Shown: positions 1 to 13,200, counted from the stretch's first letter. The stretch is DNA of 64,000 bases from Carnegiea gigantea (GCA_029747015.1 JAKOGI010000001.1:4266001-4330000), one strand, 5' to 3'. The notes: generated by a model from the letters alone, not told the origin. Numbers and translations are program-made.

Positions 1-3000
1 ATATATCACAGGAGTCAAAACTTACTTTGAAATGCCTACATACTGCTCACGCTTGTCTGGACTTTGAACCCACAGGGTGGCTTGCACATTGGCACTGGTG
101 ACATTGTTACCGTATATCCGAACAATTGCAGTAACTTCATAAGCCAGTTTTCTTTTTACTCTGGCTGAGATGTCCTGCTGAATTCCATTCCAAGTTTGTG
201 TGCGCTCGGTTGCTGCTGCGAAGACCTTGCCAGACTGTGGAACAATCTTTCCTTCCGCCATAGAGTCATGCAACACAACTTGGCATCCTCTTCCTGACCA
301 GTTATTCAGCCCATCCTCAAATATGGGGTTTAAAATGATATTGTCATCTCCATCAGAACATCTTTTGCCCTTATTCTGTCAATCATTCAAGGAAACATTC
401 GATTTAGCCAATCAGAATGCAACATGAAATCATATATATAATAGAAAAGTGAATGCCATGAATGGATTGATGGTAGATTGACAAGTGTCACATAATTATC
501 AGCTACCCTTTTTTTGCTTTTATTTTTTTTCTTTTATCCCAAATCTCATAAGAATAAGAATTTAATGTACTCTTTTACTCCTAAAATTCAAAAGTCAAAA
601 ATAGTTTTACAATTAGATTTAGTTTACAATAAATAGCTTTAAGATGTTAAAAATGACTTTACTATAAAATTATATAAGATAATAAAAGTATTGTTGTCCA
701 TTAGATTAATAAAAGATTTCATATTCTCTTTTACTTGTGCATTTTGACAAATCAAAAATAGTTTTGTAATTAAATTTAGATTGTAAAGAGTAATAACATC
801 AGATTAATATAATCCTTTACTTAATTATAGAGTTTCAGAAGTTAAAAAAAAAGGGTTCACCATGTGTATAATGAAATAAAACAATAAAAGTATTAATCTG
901 TTATGCAATTATTTCAAAATTTTAAACATTTGTCGGCCAACAATAAAACTTCATAACAATTTAATGTACCATTTAAAAATTGTCTACAAATCAGTACACT
1001 CACTTTAACGTTAATCAACTTAATTTGACTATACAAATGTGTATTGTAATTTAATGCAATTATTATTTAAAAATGGCATCAACTATTGATAACTTGGAAA
1101 TTCAAATAACTCTTGAGAATAAAATATTTGCGCTTGCTTATTTTATAATTACCCCAATAAAGAGGGAAATTTAGATAAATGAAAAACATAATGTTTATTA
1201 AAAAATAAAAGTGAGTGTATTGATAATACAAAAATTTGATTAGCTAGCTTTTTTATTATATATTATAATTTCATAAATTATTTATTCATATTTTTAGGTA
1301 ATACACGTATATGAATCACATGACCAAAATAAAAGTCATAAATTCATTTTTTTAAAAAAAAAAAAAACTACATATAGATTATAGGTTCATTTTTATGTTA
1401 CTATTTTCTTAGAATTTATGCAGAATATGATATTTAAATCATGAACCAATAATATTAAAAATATTATGTGAAAAATTAATATTTAAAATTAATTAATTAT
1501 CATAATTTCATTGATATTTATTTTTAAAAAAAAATTTTCAGTAATTGTTGTCTATAATATATTTTAGATATCAGTAATGATCAATTATTTTTGTTTCATT
1601 ATTACGAAATAAACATTAATAAAAATTCGTGCGAAGCACGAGTTTCATCCTAGTGAAGAATGAGAAGTGCATGCCAATTAGTAAAATTCAAGCAATACGA
1701 TCTCCGCAGAAAGATACTGATATCAGTACAAGTATTATACAGCAAAGGAAACTGCCTTCCCCCATCAACCCCCCCCCCCCAAAAAAAAAAGAACGAATTG
1801 AAAAGCAAAAACACAATAAAGAGGAAAAGGCTGTGAAATGAGATGGAAGTTCTCCACCACGGCCAAAGATTACAAGATCTATACATTTGGTCATGTTTGT
1901 CAAACCATAATCTGGCTCTGCGTTGGATTTGCTACAAGTTGCTGTCATATGTGTACATGTGTCCAGGTCTCATACTCGACTTTTTTTGTTTTAAGGGATT
2001 TTGCACTAAGATGTAGTGCTAGAGGTGCACACTCATTTCAAAGTGCCAACTTTCAACAAAGATAGTCAGGATACAATGAAGAACCTGAGTTAAATGATTG
2101 AGGCACCGTTGGTTTGATGTGATTAAAGACAACATGATTTCTTCACGTACCGTGGAGCTAGGACAGGTAATGGAAACTGATTTTATAAGCAGTTCTACCC
2201 CAGGAGAAGGCCCTTCAAGATAGAACACAACATGATCAGGCATTGACGATATTGTAAAAGTGCCTTCCAAGGTCTCCCACCTCCCCTGTGACACTGGAAC
2301 CCTGTGCCAACAATCAGTATCATACATTACTATATTTATCATGTGAAAATTCTAGTAATAATGAAACTGGAGAACAAGCTTGATCACCTTTGAATGAACA
2401 AATACTGGGTGTTCGATCCCTTGTACTCTAATTTCAAAGTGGCTAGAACATCAGAAGATCCTTCGCAACCCAATACCCCTACAATTGCAGAAACCTTGTA
2501 AAGACAACCTGGACTAACTCTGCTTGTTATATCCTGTTCTAGTCCCTGCCAACACTCTTTCCTGTTTGTGACGACAGCAAAGCCACCGCCCAAGTTCATT
2601 GGCATTCCTTGGGCAATCCCTGACTCAGGTGGCATTACGTATGCTTCACAGTTATTGGGATGCCATGAATCCAGGCCTTGGGAAAAGTTGTGGTTCAGTA
2701 TAACATTTTCCATAACAGCACTTTTTGCATCACTCATATTTCCTTTCACTTTCTGTCACCAAAATAGATCAGAGCCTGTGAGATCCTCTGATTACTTCCT
2801 ACACTACTATCTAGAACAGAAAATTCACAGAAAAAAGTTTAACAGAACAGGCTGTTTATTAGAAAATCAAATTGTAGCTCTGAATTGTACCTTGTAACAT
2901 GTAGAACATGGTGCTTATACAGCAAACTTAAGCCTCTAGGAATAACAAACTGCATTTATTGCATATGCTACCAATCTCTACGAACTTATGGGCTAGAGCT

Positions 3001-3986
3001 ACTAGCATACTTATCTGTTCATACCTCCCAACAGAAAAAAGTTTCTGACTCCCACAAGCTACTTGCTATTTGTTTCCGGCAACGCCTCTCTTTCTGAATA
3101 GCTCCAAAAAAGCGGAAAACGCTTTGTAAAACCACTTTCTCGACTTGTTGAACTTTGAATTACATTTTAAAAATGCCATAGTGTAAAAAGCTCATGGGTA
3201 TTACCATATATAACTAAGATCGCCAGGCTAGCTATACGTAACCCAAGTTGCTCATCCTATTTTAAAATGCTTGCTTGTGTTCTGCATTTTGGTTTATTCT
3301 ATACGAAAAAGAATTACCAGATCTATGCCAAAGGACTGTATATAGCAAAGTCGAGCCTCTAGAGATAGTCAACAAACTGCATTGATTACAGATTACTTAC
3401 AATTCCAAGCAAGGTTATGGGCTACATAACAGAACAATGGGGCTATAGCAGATTGATTTGTTCATAGTGGCATACTGGTTTGTTGGCACATCAAATTGCA
3501 GTCCTAAATTGTACCCAGATTTAAAAATGCCTGCTTGCTTTTGCATTTTGTATTATTCCATAGTCAAAAGCATTACCGAATCAATGCCAAGGTGGGTGGA
3601 ATAGGTGAATTGTGAACATACACTACACACCAAAAACAGGAACACCATTTTTATCAAAACCAAGGACAAATTGACAAGGAAATCTCAACAGCAAATGCAG
3701 AATTGGAAGAACCCAGATGAAACCCATAACAGTCTGCATCGAGATTGAACAAAATCATACCTCCTCCTCAATGTTACAGCCATTGTTCTCTCGTGGGTTC
3801 TCCATATTCTCGCTGGATCTCTGTGTCAGTTCCTGAAACAATGAGACAGAGAAGAGCAAACTTTAATCATAAATTTGCCCTAAATTGTTATAAATGACTC
3901 TAAGTGTTGACAATTGGTACCTGATTGTGCTTGATTCTCCGCTTGTGGGCTCGACGTGGGAAGCAGCAACCTGGGAGTCTTCTCAT
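1..3986 (-). CDS. Endo-1,4-beta-xylanase (GH10) N-terminal part with CBM22 modules; 5' partial
   Basis: Exons read on the minus strand: 3986-3921, 3832-3761, 2752-2388, 2301-2151 and 375-26. All have canonical splice sites and together give about 334 residues in one frame. The gene continues beyond the left edge. The start ATG at 3986 opens a short basic Cys/Arg-rich leader (MRRLPGCCFPRR...). Two copies of a carbohydrate-binding module of the CBM_4_9/CBM22 type follow, each opening with a strand of the form NVILNHNFSQGLDSW or NIILNPIFEDGLNNW and containing a W-Q-G/W-N-G-I-Q-QDI segment. This arrangement is known from plant secondary-wall xylanases (Arabidopsis XYN1-XYN3), where the GH10 catalytic barrel lies C-terminal; that part is outside the window. 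The expected role is cleavage or remodelling of cell-wall xylan. The acceptor for the last exon is fixed by phase at 376/375, because the closer AG at 363-362 would put a stop in frame. Assignment to XYN2 or XYN3 orthology is not possible from the fragment. Confidence 0.92.
376..2150. other. AT-rich xylanase intron 4 with decayed repeats and a Helitron-like end
   Basis: This 1,775-bp intron is very AT-rich between about 480 and 1655. It holds an approximate duplication (560-625 against 718-790) and a Helitron-type 3' end at 1628-1654. A C12A10 homopolymer junction lies at 1769-1790. There is no gene in it; the short open frames here are chance or homopolymer artefacts. Confidence 0.6.
1628..1654 (+). 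mobile_element. Helitron-like 3' terminus
   Basis: A hairpin CGTGC-GAA-GCACG (1628-1640) is followed nine bases later by CTAGT (1650-1654). This fits the Helitron 3' signature of a short GC-rich hairpin about 10 nt before CTRRT. The same hairpin core and CTAGT occur at 42278-42302 and, inverted, at 47984-48010. The 5' TC end could not be located, so the element length is unknown. Confidence 0.5.
2885..3600. repeat. Diverged direct repeats inside xylanase intron 2
   Basis: Shared blocks recur: AGCAAACTTAAGCCTCTAGG then AACTGCATTTATTGCAT (2920-2962) match AGCAAAGTCGAGCCTCTAGA then AACTGCATTGATTACA (3342-3390). A third partial copy matches the second through TTTAAAATGCTTGCTTGTG (3261-3280) against TTTAAAAATGCCTGCTTGC (3521-3540), followed by GCATTTTG and ATTACC. 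The intron appears to have grown by local duplication. No coding potential is seen. Confidence 0.6.
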
Positions 3987-4440
3987 TTATAGGTTGAGAC
4001 TCTAGAGAGAGCGAGAGAGAGAGAGAGAGCTAACAAAGTTTGTTCAAGTGAAGTAGAAGAAAAGCGCGGGACCAACCAACCTAAACCTTCCAATCAAACC
4101 CATCTCCATTAACAACAGTTTTGACTGACTTTTTTCCCCTTTTTCTTTCCTGGGTTTCTGGGTTCGTTTGTTTCTTTGTCGCCGCAATTACTCTCATTAG
4201 CTAAATCTTGCTTCTTAATTACAAACATATATTTGTTTAAAAAATTGGAAGCTGAAGTTCGAAGGATGAAGGCCAGGGTATTTTTTGCTTTGTCTTACAG
4301 GGTGGTTAAGAGAGAGAGAGAGAGAGACAGAGAGATGATTAGATAATAAAAGTTGAAGCTTGAATTGAAATTTAAGGTTTAGGTTCGCTCTTGATTGCTG
4401 CTTCGCGTTTGTTTATCGCTTAAGTATTCCTTTCTTGGAC
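3987..4440 (-). promoter_or_regulatory. Xylanase 5' leader/promoter with GA microsatellites
   Basis: Upstream of the xylanase ATG there are two GA/AG microsatellites, at about 4007-4030 and 4311-4330. Such CT/GA tracts are common in plant 5' leaders. A transcription start cannot be placed from sequence alone. The next gene to the right is divergent and starts at 7228, so this interval is part of a 3.2 kb head-to-head intergenic region. Confidence 0.4.
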
Positions 4441-4782
4441 AGTCTTCCAGTGCTAGTTTCTTTTTCTTTTAATTAATGGAGAAAATTCGCTCCGAATTAA
4501 CCCCGCCATTGTCGATGTTCTTCCTACTTCAAGATCTCGCAACGGCAAAATGCTGCTCGTTATATCAATTTGATCCCTAAACCCTGGTAGGGTTTTGCGC
4601 CGCGGAAGACAAATGCCCTTTTTTTGGGGGGGGGGGGGGGGATTTTGTGTGAACAGCCAAAATTTTGGTTTTTTTGGGATGTCAATAAATAGCAAACACC
4701 AAAATGTATTTTTGTAAATAAATTATGCTTTTGATTGGGGCCTGAATTACCATCAGACCACTTGTTTTTTAAGGTTGAAATA

Positions 4783-5500
4783 AGGGGTTGTTTGGTTGTA
4801 AGAGTTTTTTTTTAGAGAAAAAGAACTTTTGGGGGAGTTTTAGCTGTTTTGTCAAAACAGCTAAAGTGGTGTTTGGTTGAAGAGCTGTTTAGAAGAGTTG
4901 TTTTGACCTAAAAAACTCTTTTTTAAAAGGTTATTTTCATTAGTCTTTTGAGAATAGCTGTTTGTAAAAATGACATAACTACCTAAGAATTTAAAAAAAT
5001 TACACCATATGCCATTAGCATTTTATAGTGATATTTGATGTTGTGTATTATTTAAATTTAATCTATCCAATATTAAATCATTCGAATATATACATTTCAA
5101 TTCATAATAATAAAATATGTAAGCAAATAACATGATAATATTTTAAAACATGATTGTCGTGTAGGTAGATATACACAAGTTGAAAAGAAAAAAAAAAGAT
5201 TAATAAGAATACAAATTATGTACAACTAGTAACAAGTTAAGATTTTATTCATAAAGTTAATTTCTACATATGACATCAATTTAATTCTTTTTGGAAAGAA
5301 AACAAGATAACTAGTAAATGAAAAAATTATTTTTAACTAAAAAGTAATTTAGAGATAATGGCACAAATGAAATTTTACTGAATATCTTTTTTAAAAACAG
5401 TTAATTCTACCAAACACTTCTTTTATAAAGAGCTAATTCAAACAGCTAATAACTAACAGTTAATACAAATAGGTAACAGCTGTTTGTCAAACAGAACTTA
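4783..5500. mobile_element. Candidate hAT-like MITE
   Basis: The left end GGGTTGTTTGGTTG resembles the inverted right end (GTTCTGTTTGACAAAC on the minus strand, about 5481-5497). Subterminal AGCTGTTT motifs recur in both orientations, including an almost perfect palindrome at 4841-4863 (11-base arms around one base). The interior is AT-rich and non-coding. A clean 8-bp target duplication was not found, so the exact borders are uncertain. Confidence 0.45.
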
Positions 5501-5600
5501 AGTCATGAAAACAGTACAATATAATGGGAGGATAGGGAATCGAACCTGAGATTCAAAATATTCAAGAGCTCAATCTTAATCACTTGGCTAAGATCTCATC
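5501..5600 (-). mobile_element. tRNA-derived SINE, copy A
   Basis: On the minus strand the sequence starts GATGAGATCTTAGCCAAGTG, a pol III A-box-like segment. About 45 bases later comes GGTTCGATTCC, a good B box. The same layout and 3' flank (TATTGTACT) recur in the copies at 5922-6066 and 39199-39329. This copy abuts the right end of the MITE-like element. Confidence 0.6.
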
Positions 5601-5921
5601 CACAGCATAAAAGCAATTTACCCGATTGATTTGCACCAAAGAAACTAATTTTCGGAATAAAGATAATATTTATGTCGAAGGCACTAAAAAAAGTGCCATA
5701 ATTATTCCTATGTTCTTCCACTTTGGTGTTGAAAACTTTTCTATCGTACACAATATCTCAATAAATCAGCCAAAAAAGCTACTATTGTTATCAAGTGACC
5801 ATCAAAGAACTACAAAATTTAAGGATCACCTAGATTTGTTAACAAGCTACTTTTCTAACATTTGTTGCTCAAAATTCAACTTTAATCAACAAGCTTTCGT
5901 TTATGTATTAGTTTGTATTCA

Positions 5922-6066
5922 TCTTTATTTTTTTGTTTTTTTTTTTTGTTTTTTTGGGTTCAAATGAGTTACGAATATAGTACAATAAAATAGAGGTAGG
6001 GAGAATCGAACCTCAAACTTAGTATACTCAATACCTCAATCTCAATTACTTAACTATAATCTCATC
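5922..6066 (-). mobile_element. tRNA-derived SINE, copy B with A-rich tail
   Basis: On the minus strand it begins GATGAGATTATAGTTAAGTA and has the B box GGTTCGATTC. It shares TATTGTACTATATTCGTAACTC with the other copies in broad outline. It ends in an A-rich tail, seen as the T-rich stretch at 5928-5957 on the plus strand. It is clearly homologous to copy A but diverged. Confidence 0.62.
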
Positions 6067-7227
6067 AGTTGTATCCATCTTTATTGGATTTAGAAGAGCA
6101 TCACCATAGTAAATTGTATGCGCTTCTACTTTACCTTTACCTTTACCTTCACCTTTACGTGTGCATTTACATCTCCAATTCCGTTCTTTGTTTTTATAGT
6201 AGCACTATTGTTCCCTGAACAAATGGCCTAATGTATGTGTCGTTGCTATAGTACTATCAATGCCACTGTCTCTCCCTTGCCATGGAAGAATTGCTTGTCG
6301 GCATTTACCATCAAATGAACTGCAATAAATCTAATCTTTCACCTCCTATAGCTTACGTAGTTGATTAGGATTATCCCTTATTGGGTTCTTCCAACGATCA
6401 GCAATGTATCCAAAATATACTCATATACTATCTAATTTAAATATTCTACACCTTATATGTCACAAAAATGATATTTTTTTAATGATAGGTACCAATAAAC
6501 GATACCTCATCAAAAATTTGGGAGAAGAAGATAATCACTTTTAGTCATACACATTATAAATATTTGGATATAAATCAGTATGATATAATTGCTTTTTAGA
6601 AGTGGTCTAATAAGATATAATTTGTGATCTAATCTAGCTTTATGAAGATCATTCTCACTCACTGAAATGAGTTTCTGTAGTAGAACTTAACATTTCATAT
6701 TTTATGGAATAAATTATTTACAGTCATAGTGAAATGAGAGGCAATATACAAGGTAGAACGCTTGATTCTTCGATGAATTCATACTAAATATTTAATTTAA
6801 TTAGTCATCGGCCACACTAGAAGCTTATTAAGAGGAGAGCCGCCAATCTGACCAGACCTGCGTGTCATCGTCCTCTTTCTCTCTCTCCCATTTTTCCTGC
6901 TTTTCTAGAATCTGCAGACTTTTCACCCATTCCCAACAATGCCACCTTGCATCACCAAACCCAACCCCCCCCCCCCCAAAAAAAGCCCACGCAAATTCCG
7001 TTATTCTCCTCACCTATTCTACCCATGGGTTCTTCATTCAAGGCTTTGAATTCTCTATCTGAACTGGGTCGCAGTCAACCCTTCAGTCCTGACAATTCAT
7101 GAAATTCAAACTATAATGACTGCCCTTTTCCCATTTGTATGAGACCCATCTTCTTCTCCACGTCCTTGACTTTCTGGGTGCTTCTCAATCCTCATATTCT
7201 GGGTGAGGAAAGGGATAATAGACAAAA
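6067..7227 (+). promoter_or_regulatory. Promoter and 5' leader region of the alpha/beta hydrolase gene
   Basis: This is non-coding. It contains a C13A7 homopolymer junction at 6965-6984 and a pyrimidine-rich stretch at 6869-6900. The leader probably starts in the pyrimidine-rich part, but no decisive TATA box was identified. Confidence 0.35.
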
Positions 7228-10200
7228 ATGGCTGCTGTTGAGAATCAGATGAAGATGCGGGAAGATTCCGGTGCGCTGAGGAGCAGGAATCTGAAGAAAA
7301 AAGGGTCCAGATTTGTGCCCAGATTTGGGTGTTTGAGATTGGATTTTGATTCTCCAACCCTTGATACCAAGAATGAAGATGGGAGTGTTGATATGGTGTC
7401 TGCGGGTCCAGGTGAAGAGAATATGCTTCGTTCTCCTCCTACTCATCTGATCATCATGGTCAATGGCATCATTGGCAAGTAGGTTCATTTCTGATGTTAC
7501 ATTTGGCCATCTGCGGAACATGTTCTTGATTGATCGTTGGTCTGCCTGTTTTATTTTGAGTAGAATTGATTTGCATTCACTAACTTTTTCCGTTCAAATC
7601 ACTCTTGGGTCTTGACATTTTTCCCAATCTCTTATGTAATAATGAAGTGACTGTACATTACTTCGGATGTACATTGTGATTGCGCTGTATGTGAAGAATG
7701 CCCTGAGGAAGTTAATGATAAGTTTGTACTAAAAGTACTAAATTTACTTGGAAGCAAGTACTGATATATTTAAGAATACATTTTTGCTACACTCTTCTCT
7801 ACTAGAAAGAGAGGCAGATTGAAGTGGGAAAAGTTCAATTTAGTGCCCTTATTAATCAAATCTATGTTTTTGTGGATCCCTTAGGTGACACACAATAGTA
7901 CCTGAATTATAAAAAGTTTGTATGTATTGGACGTAGATTTTAAAAACATTGATCATTTACTACTCCGCAATGAATAAGTTACAGGACAGTTTAGAAAGGC
8001 ATTGTGCTTGTCTTTGTAAAATAAAAGATAAAGAAATTGTGCAGAAGTACGTGAGAGCTACCATGATAAGTGGATGGATTCTATTTGATCATGGTGACAC
8101 AGAATTCCAAGAATGAAATGGTACCATCCAGCTGGAGATCTCTGAGGGCCCTTATCCCTGATCCTCATCACATACATCTGCCTTTGGCATTTATTTCAAG
8201 TTCATGATAGTGGTACCCTATGCATTCAAAATGCAACTGCTTCGTGACAATGCCAGAGCTAATTTTGCGCTGAGCTGTTGATCTATAGCTGACTGTTAGT
8301 ATCCATGGACCTTCTTGTACAACTTCTAAATCAATGTGCCCTATTTGCAGTACATTGTGGCAATATTAATTCTTTTATGAGTACTAAGTCGTTTTATCCT
8401 TGGTGCCACCTCTTGCCTTGGCTGGGTCACTAAACTCATCTATGACTTGACTGTCTGTGAATTTGCTTTTCCTTCTTTATGTGTACCGTTGCTTCTCTTT
8501 TAATTGATCTGAACTGAGACTTTTTACATGACACATGCAGAGCAGACAACTGGAGATATGCTGCCAAACAGTTTCTCAAGGCATATCCTCTAGATGTTAT
8601 TGTTCATTGTAAGATGTAGCAAGCGAACTATTCTTAGATTGATGCTTTGTGACTTTTGTCTCAGTTCTTATTATGTCTATCTTTCCTAACGACATCATAT
8701 CGTTGTCCCCTGCTGGTTTACTGAATTCAATTTGCAGGCAGTGAACGAAATACAGCAACCTTAACATTTGATGGAGTTGATGTGATGGGAGAACGGCTCG
8801 CGGATGAGGTAGCCTCATAGCCTTTTGTTGTATCTGTGATCTGTTTCCCATATTTGATAACAACTTTGTTCATTGTAAATGCATTAGTTCAATAGCTTAC
8901 TGATTACAAGTAAGATATCTGGCCTGATTACAAGTAAGATATCTGAACTACTTATTTCATGGGATTGATAACAACTGTCTCACTCGACTTGGTTAGCAGT
9001 GTTCAATGCATCTATGCGTCATTCATCCAATTCGTGCATGTTCATGAAGAAATTTGCATTTTTTCTGTTGTCTGAAGTGAAGCATCATGACATGCCTTTT
9101 TTAGAGTGTCTGACCGAAGTATATGAGGCAAATAAAGAGTTTTGAGTAAACAAAGATTGCCGGAAATCACAATAAATAATGATGGCACAATGCCTTTTTT
9201 ATCTTAAACTACTTCTACAAATAAAATTCTCAAGCTTTTTCTGGAAGTTTATGATGAGAGTTGTCGCTCGAAAAATTCTGTTCATTAGATATGATATGGC
9301 AAAATGGCCAGACCGTGACTAGTTCGTTTAGATTGCTGACCTTTTCATGGACTTGGTTTTATTTCATCTTCAGGTCACATTTTAAGTCTCCATATCTTTA
9401 GAGCTTCAAAAATGTCTGACTCAAGAATTTTTGCTGACATGGAACTCATGGCACTTCCTGTTGTAGGTGATATCAGTAATTGGACGATACCCACATCTAT
9501 GCAAGATTTCTTTCATTGGTCATTCTTTAGGTGGTCTGGTTGCAAGATATGCAATTGCCCTACTCTATGGGAGAAATTTTCTAAGTGGACTGCCCAAAGT
9601 GGATGGGACAGCCGGAAACAATGGATCGATGGACGTGTTACATGAAGAGAAATACATAGGCAAAATTGCTGGTCTGGAGCCAATAAATTTCATAACATGT
9701 GCAACACCCCATCTTGGTTCAAGAGGGCACAAACAGGTGACCATCTGTGTTTATTGACTTACTATTCATTATGCTTCAACTTCTCCTTTTTTGGATTTTC
9801 TTCCTCTCTCCTTGTCTTCTATTTTTTAAAAAATTACCCTGTTATTTTTTAGTCATCAAAGAAATTGCCATTTGGTGGATAGAAACTTTCTTGGTTCAAA
9901 GCCATCCTTACATTAGAAAAGCAATCGCCATTTTATCGATGTGCACTTTCTTGGTTCACAATCCTTCTTGCATCTGGTGGAATTTCAGTTGCACTTCCCA
10001 CCTTTCTCCAAGTTCCAGCAAACTATGAGCTAGCAACTCCTTCAAAGCACACTCATTTTTGGTGAGCTGGCTTCATTCCTTGATCAAGTTTATGTATGCG
10101 GCTATTGAAATCCGACTCAAGGACTACCCCCTTCACAGCTCCAAAGCGCATGCAAAGACCACGGCTCTTCTCATCCTGCAAAGCTTCTTCCCACGCTAGA

Positions 10201-13200
10201 ACACCTGCATCATGACTCTTCCTCCTCCTATTATTATGCCTTTCCGCCCTTATTCTCCAGCCAACACTCCAAGGCCTGATTTCCCTCTGAACTTTCTAGA
10301 ATTGCAGCTTACCTTAAAACAAATCCCTTGATGGTGCCTCAACATTGTCTTATCCTGTCTGCCCTTACCTTTGTGGCTCCTCCTATTTCCTGTAATAGCT
10401 TTCTAATAATTTTGGAGCCCCTGTGATGTGCTCCTTGAAAATCACCTTGTCCCTTGCCATCATAGAGCCGAAGCCACCATAGCAAAAATTCCTGGTGTCT
10501 TCATACCTGTTTCCAAGATTTCCATTATCCATCCCTACAAATTCCCTGTCCCTTTCCCTGTCTCGTGCCTACCCCGAACCTGAGGGCTTCCATGTCTTTA
10601 GAGCTAGATAGCACTCTCCTAGTGCATGTTCCTCATTCTTCACTCTCTGACAAGAAAAGCATGTAACATCCTCTAATACTTCCTTTTTGTCAAATTCGAA
10701 GCCCATCTTTGATGAAAGAAAATCTTGGAAAGCCTTCCATGAAAAGATTCTAACTTCTGGACGGCTAGGGTGTCTCCATAGCTTTATGCTTAAGTGCCTT
10801 GACAATGCATCTTTCCCTTCACTGTCAAATTGCATAGGAAAGGAAATATGATACCCCAATCTTGCCATCTATTGTCAATCTTGTGTAGCTCCATGATATT
10901 CTGTTGGGTTGTTCGTTTGGTCCCAATGGTGTTGATTTAATGCATTCTATGTACATTGGCTATAAGATATGTTAAACCAAGACCATAATCCAACCAATCA
11001 GTTCAACTAGTCTTGTGTTAAGTCCTCTCGGTCTTCACAGTTGCAGAAGCGTAGTAAACTTCAACATGGGCCTGCTTGCTTCTCAGAAACTTCATTTGGA
11101 GATATCGTTGTTAATGTTAGCATTAGAATGAGGCCTTGTGTCGTCACTTCAGTTCAAGAAATATGCTTTTCAAAATTGAACCCGGAATTCTGGTGAGGAT
11201 GTACTAGATAATATCCTTTATAATCTGGAAAAATGATTGAAAGAGGACGAGCTATCCAAGTAGGTTGTATCGTGTGGGAATTCAGAAAGAGAATTAGTAG
11301 AGCATTTCTACATTTCATTGTGATGAAATCTGCTGTAACCCTTGCTCAAGCAGTTTCACATTGGTCCAGACTCATGACTTGTATCTTCAGATTCAGTTCA
11401 ACTTCTCCAAGAAACCCAATTGCCTAAGCGCACCTGCATTGCTTGGATCATGGTCCAAAAGGGAGGCTCAGGATCCAAAATATCATCTGCATCAGTAATC
11501 CATACGACTCGCCCCGCAGTCCGACTCCCTGCGTTGATCCGCTCACAACTTTCTTTTCCTTTTTTTTTTTTTGGCAAGCACATTTATGAATAGTACAAAT
11601 AAAAGGCTAAAACTAATTAAACATGTTTAAATGTGGGTCTATGAGCAATATTTTATTTGCTGATCTTAGTTTAAAAAAGTGTGCCTGAGGCGCTAGGCGA
11701 CCATTGTGGCGCCTCACAGTGGGTGAAGCGAGGCGAATCCTTTAAGCATGCGCCTCAGCGCGCCTCAGTTTGAGGCGCGAGGCGACTGAAGCGAGGGCTT
11801 TATTGATCTTAATTGAAAAGTGAAGCTATAGGACAAAGAGGAGAATTTTTGACCATTAAAATCACCAGCTTTGTTAAAATTAACACATATCTTAGTCTTA
11901 TATCGCGATTTCGAGCATAATCCCTCATGCAATTGACAAACTCTTATGATAAAAAAGACCTCATTTTTCGAACTGTCAAGTATGGAGACCTAATGGTGCC
12001 AAAAGGGGGTTCAATGTCTATCTTCAACCCCCTTTATTTTATTTTAAACTATTTTACGAACATTTTTAACATTATAACGGTTTATATTGACATCTAATTC
12101 CATATTGATGCAATTATATTACTCAATTAGGCAAAATCTATCTGCGAAGTACATTTAGTCATTTTTGTGTAAAGGTACGCCTTCGCCTCGAGGCTCATGC
12201 CTTGTGCCTCGGAACCCTTTGCGCCTCAGTGCGCCTCGTGCCTTTTTAAACTAAGTTGGTGATCCATTTGATGTAAAAATAGGGAAAAGTTGGATTGTAA
12301 GATGATGTGAAGTTGTAGGCCTCTACTTGTGATAAAAAAAATATGGATCACCATTGCAGGTGCTCTAAGGAACCTGCATGAGTGGTGGTGGCCCCTAGGG
12401 GATGTGGTTATGAAGGGGTTGTTGATATCTCTCTCCAGATACAAATCCCTTGGAAGCCTGCCTTCTAGGGGAGGGGGCACTTGTATACAACCCTCGCCTA
12501 TATTTAAACAAAGGGTATTCCTGAAGGACTCTAAATTAGATTTGAAAAGCATTAACTAATAAGAAGGATGGTTTAGCAAGAATTTGTGTTTTGTCCAATA
12601 TAATCCAAAGCAGCTGAAAAAAAAAAAAAAAATCCAATATGATAGCCCCCTCTACCTATAGGTTCTACATTATTGCTCATTTTATGTTTATTTATTTATT
12701 TGTGTGTGTGTTGGGGGGGGGGGGGGACATTCTTGATATGAGAATATATGTGATATGAGAGGTCAGACTTGCATATAAAAGTGAACGCATACAGTAATTA
12801 TTCTTTAGCTACTAGTTCAATTGGTAAGTGAAGAAGATGTATTCCATGTGAGAGGAATAATTGATCTTTTTGCAGTAACTAGCTTAGCAGTTCTTTGCGT
12901 TATTCATGTCCTTGGTCGAAAGATATTGCTTTGTGTTATGTTATACCTTTTCTTGATGCCACATTGCTGCTGGAAAAGTTCGTCATCAGACCATAAGTTA
13001 TGGAGTAAAGATGGTAGCTAAGAGAATGTAGGGCTCTATTCAAGTATACATGATTTTGTTTTCTTATCTTTAGCTGTTTGACCAATTTCTTTCGACACTT
13101 GTGTTCCTTATGTTGTGGCTAGTTCCTATCTGCTTACCAGAATTTTCCATAATTCTCTAGGTTCCATTATTCTGTGGCTTCCACAGTTTAGAAATGTTAG

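Noticed and set aside
5626..5967. 113-residue open frame
   Set aside because: Runs into the T-rich SINE tail at its 3' end and shows no protein family features.
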